Part shown: positions 20,797-22,567 of the stretch, piece after piece
How the letters are laid out: each line of letters begins with the position of its first letter
Numbering within the stretch: the stretch's first letter is position 1
IMG/VR virus record: IMGVR_UViG_3300013131_000265
Coordinates: 1 to 22,567 of that record
Origin: a virus
Strand: one strand, 5' to 3'
Length of the DNA stretch: 22,567 nucleotides
The notes under the pieces: model-generated
Databases searched by the model: none
What the model was told of the DNA's origin: nothing
Seen by the model: the letters and a program-made list of their open reading frames with translations, nothing else
Translations under genes and position numbers: made by a program

Positions 20797-21244
20797 CCCA
20801 GCCGAGTTTTCTTGCCATGTCTGTAAGATCTCTTTTATCATTGAGCTCTGCTAGTAATTTGATTTCATCGTCTTTGAGTTGAGGAAACTGTTCTGTTAAA
20901 AACTTAATTGCTTTGTTATTGCTGCCTTCTTTTTTCTTTGCACCTTGCCAATAGTGTTTTTGTTTGCCCATGTTAGGGCTAACAGTAGTACACATCAACC
21001 ATTGTAGTTTTGGATGTTTGTTTAGGTCAAAGAAATACTTGTTGACATTTTCATTTGTTGCTAACAAATAATAACTTTGAAAGTCTATATTACCTTCTAC
21101 ACTAGCACCATATCGTAACATTAGATATGTGCTAAACTGTTTACGTTCTTCGTCAGTGAATTTGTCGTAATACTTACGATCCTTGCGATCAAATGCCGCC
21201 ATTTCGTTACCAATGTATAAAGGACTATTAAAGTCTGCGGCCAT
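20768..21244 (-). CDS. 62: Probable clamp-loader small subunit, gp62-like
   Basis: 158 residues; helical, with LYIGNEMAAFDRKDRKYYDKFTDEERKQ, YYLLATNENVNKYFFDLNKHPKLQWLMCTTVSPNMGKQKHYWQG and a C-terminal helix set. T4 gp62 joins four gp44 ATPases to load the gp45 clamp onto DNA. The region LMCTTVSPNMGKQKHYW resembles the FNYLMAAVPRGKRYGKW stretch I remember for gp62, and size and genomic place (next to UvsW and replication genes) fit, but similarity is modest. No gp44 is in the window. It starts directly at the stop of the 79-residue gene. It could be another conserved replication protein. Confidence 0.5.
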   Translation of the reverse strand: MAADFNSPLYIGNEMAAFDRKDRKYYDKFTDEERKQFSTYLMLRYGASVEGNIDFQSYYLLATNENVNKYFFDLNKHPKLQWLMCTTVSPNMGKQKHYWQGAKKKEGSNNKAIKFLTEQFPQLKDDEIKLLAELNDKRDLTDMARKLGWDDKRIKSDL

Positions 21245-21483
21245 TAGTTGTTCCTACGTAATACGTTAATAATTTGATTTATGCTTTCTTGCATCTGTTG
21301 ATACTTATTGCGCAGATTTTCAAGTTCGACTTGTTGACGTTCTACCACACGCAACAGACGCTCAACTGCTTCTGTTTGTTCACGCAACTTTTTGTCATGT
21401 GACATTAAGTTTGGGCGAGGTGGTGCATTTGGGTCTACTGCTCTTTTCTTTTTCTGTTTAAATTGTGCCGGGTTAAATGCCAT
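21244..21483 (-). CDS. Small coiled-coil phage protein of unknown function
   Basis: 79 residues. A basic, Pro-rich start (FKQKKKRAVDPNAPPRPN) is followed by one long heptad helix (LREQTEAVERLLRVVERQQVELENLRNKYQQMQESINQIINVL), a clear coiled coil. AAGGA lies 8 nt ahead of the ATG at 21483; it overlaps the end of the upstream gene by 11 nt and its stop meets the start of the gp62-like gene. Possibly a partner in the clamp-loader/replication group or an oligomerisation adapter; no direct evidence. Confidence 0.68.
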   Translation of the reverse strand: MAFNPAQFKQKKKRAVDPNAPPRPNLMSHDKKLREQTEAVERLLRVVERQQVELENLRNKYQQMQESINQIINVLRRNN

Positions 21484-21724
21484 TATTTGATTCCTTAATG
21501 AGCTTATATGTAATTATACATTGATTAACCTGATTTTGTAAAGTACTATTTAGATTTCTATTTTCATAAAGTTCATTCCATAGTTCTTGTTCAATTTGGC
21601 TTATAGCATAATAACTTTGCCCTATTAAAATCTTCTCGTTGGTGCCTTCTTTACGGGCATAAACAGTATGTCCTCGATCTGGGCTTTCGTAAATGTACGT
21701 TGCACCTGGAGTTAAGCGACCCAT
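21473..21724 (-). CDS. Small conserved phage protein of unknown function
   Basis: 83 residues from the ATG at 21724, which overlaps the upstream stop as TAATG with AAGG before it; a TTG two codons earlier is less likely. The first half is beta (ATYIYESPDRGHTVYARKEGTNEKILIGQSYY), the second half helical (ISQIEQELWNELYENRNLNSTLQNQVNQCI), ending inside the next gene. No domain recognised. Translationally coupled to its neighbours near UvsW. Confidence 0.65.
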   Translation of the reverse strand: MGRLTPGATYIYESPDRGHTVYARKEGTNEKILIGQSYYAISQIEQELWNELYENRNLNSTLQNQVNQCIITYKLIKESNNGI

Positions 21725-22224
21725 TACCAAACCTTCCCATAGTCTACAACTTCGCTTTGGCGACTGATATCTTTAACAAAGTAAGCACACAGTGGACGCT
21801 CACCTTCTGTAATTGGTACTGCTAACATCTGTCCGGGTTTGAGTTTTGGAAAGTACCACTTAACGTCTTGATAAATGTCTACTATCTCTACAGGATGAAA
21901 TTCTGGTTTAAAACTTTCTAATGGATTAAACGTGTAAGCACTAAAGCCGCGGTCATTAATACTAGTCAAAGGAATAACTTCTAGGTCACCAAAGTCTTGT
22001 TCACCTATTAAGATTTGCCAATCTGCAGGCATCTTAACTATGTTGCCGCCAATGCTCAGGACCAACGCCGGGCTGTTAAAAGATTCTAAGAAGATTAACG
22101 GAATAAAGAAGTAATCCGGATTCTTTGGGTCGCTATTATCTAAGATAGCAAAACGCAGGTCGTCGACTTCGTCCGGAATCTCATTCATTTCATAAGCATA
22201 GTTTTCTAAGGTTAAAATATACAA
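21724..22224 (-). CDS. Conserved T4-like phage protein next to uvsW, unknown function
   Basis: 166 residues, beta-rich and acidic, with conserved-looking stretches FFIPLIFLESFNSPALVLSIGG, MPADWQILIGEQDFGDLEVIPL, NDRGFSAYTFNPL and VKWYFPKLKPGQMLAVPI. No enzyme motif known to me; I recall the family as widespread in marine T4-like phages beside uvsW. TTG start at 22224 one base after the uvsW stop, with GGAG 10 nt upstream; the first internal Met is at residue 13. The stop overlaps the next gene's ATG. Probably a DNA-transaction accessory by context. Confidence 0.7.
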   Translation of the reverse strand: MYILTLENYAYEMNEIPDEVDDLRFAILDNSDPKNPDYFFIPLIFLESFNSPALVLSIGGNIVKMPADWQILIGEQDFGDLEVIPLTSINDRGFSAYTFNPLESFKPEFHPVEIVDIYQDVKWYFPKLKPGQMLAVPITEGERPLCAYFVKDISRQSEVVDYGKVW

Positions 22225-22225
22225 G

Positions 22226-22567
22226 TTATTTCCACTCCACTTTTTCTACTTGATACGGATAGTTTGCTTCCGTATAAAATTTCTTACGAGTTGTAAGATG
22301 CCGTTTGGCAAACTTACAGGTTGATGTTACGTCCCAGATCTGTACAAAGTCTTTATCTTCAGCTTTACGAATACCGCGGCCAATACTTTGAATTACCCTA
22401 ACAAAACTTTTACCAGGCTCAACCAAAACCAAATTAAATATACGAGGGATATTAATCCCAACAGCAGCCACACCATACGTGGCAACGATAACTTTATCAT
22501 CACTTGTTGCCACTTCGTCATATTGTTCTTTGCGTTCATCTGCTTTAGTTCCCCCACTAACAAACAC
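22226..22567 (-). CDS. uvsW: UvsW-type SF2 DNA helicase, C-terminal end (5' part outside the window)
   Basis: 113 codons of the C-terminal RecA-like domain. Helicase motif V (VIVATYGVAAVGINIP) and motif VI with the arginine fingers (RVIQSIGRGIRKA) are clear, followed by DKDFVQIWDVTS and the typical end KRHLTTRKKFYTEANYPY. UvsW of T4 is a recombination/repair helicase that unwinds branched DNA and R-loops and controls the switch to recombination-dependent replication. The reading frame is open to the window edge, so the true start is beyond 22567. UvsW is the best fit by context; another SF2 helicase of the XPB/RecG-like group is possible. Confidence 0.88.
   Translation of the reverse strand: MFVSGGTKADERKEQYDEVATSDDKVIVATYGVAAVGINIPRIFNLVLVEPGKSFVRVIQSIGRGIRKAEDKDFVQIWDVTSTCKFAKRHLTTRKKFYTEANYPYQVEKVEWK

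Noticed and set aside
20797-20841. ATG at 20841 as start of the zinc-finger protein
   Set aside because: Would overlap the upstream gene by 74 nt; the zinc finger begins shortly after the internal ATG at 20796.

Overview
The window reads as part of a T4-like (myovirus) phage genome. Three hallmarks support this: a T4-type replication set (UvsW-type helicase end, a probable gp62-like clamp-loader subunit, gp61-type CHC2/TOPRIM primase, gp41-type hexameric helicase), phage class Ia ribonucleotide reductase genes (nrdA, nrdB), and repeated NATAAATA boxes that match the T4 late-promoter consensus. The DNA is AT-rich. Genes are packed almost end to end on the minus strand, with ATGA or TAATG junctions and short overlaps; one gene only (17424-17798) lies on the plus strand. 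No stretch over 300 bases lacks a gene, and I see no tRNA, IS element or CRISPR. An ISC-type IscU that keeps the HscA-docking LPPVK motif, plus an ErpA-like carrier, points to a proteobacterial host with an ISC system (inference). The set of conserved unknown genes resembles marine and freshwater T4-like phages such as cyanophages and pelagiphages (from memory, not searched).

Layout in the direction of transcription (right to left). 22567-20098: UvsW C-terminus, three small conserved phage proteins, a gp62-like protein and a zinc-finger protein. 20101-17773: cargo genes, namely a glycosyltransferase-like protein, a 192-residue protein resembling a drastically shortened bacterial DNA polymerase III alpha subunit, and an SGNH hydrolase. 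17798-16210: the lone plus-strand gene, then three small tail or adhesin-type genes, one with a glycine-rich adhesin-like end. 16165-12382: primase, helicase, a pseudo-SGNH protein that has lost its serine, and an unknown protein. 12347-7015: a late-type block of conserved virion-like unknowns, several starting with a related MK-x-x-E leader; it includes a nucleotidyltransferase-like protein (KWDG motif) and a small Ala/Gly-rich protein followed by a clear intrinsic terminator. 7001-4766: a radical SAM enzyme, a 2-oxoglutarate/Fe(II) oxygenase-like protein, IscU and ErpA. 4734-1: a PD-(D/E)XK exonuclease, a tail-type protein, an unknown, nrdA and nrdB.

How it may work together: UvsW, gp62, gp61, gp41, the exonuclease and the ribonucleotide reductase serve DNA replication, recombination and dNTP supply. 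The tail-like and leader-bearing proteins are probably virion components, most with a NATAAATA box in front. The Fe-S scaffold and carrier next to a multi-cysteine radical SAM enzyme and an iron-dependent oxygenase suggest an iron-enzyme module that carries its own cluster supply. Several promoters, both sigma70-like and late-type, sit so close to the start codon that the mRNA would be leaderless. This and the miniature PolIII-alpha-like protein are the most unusual features.
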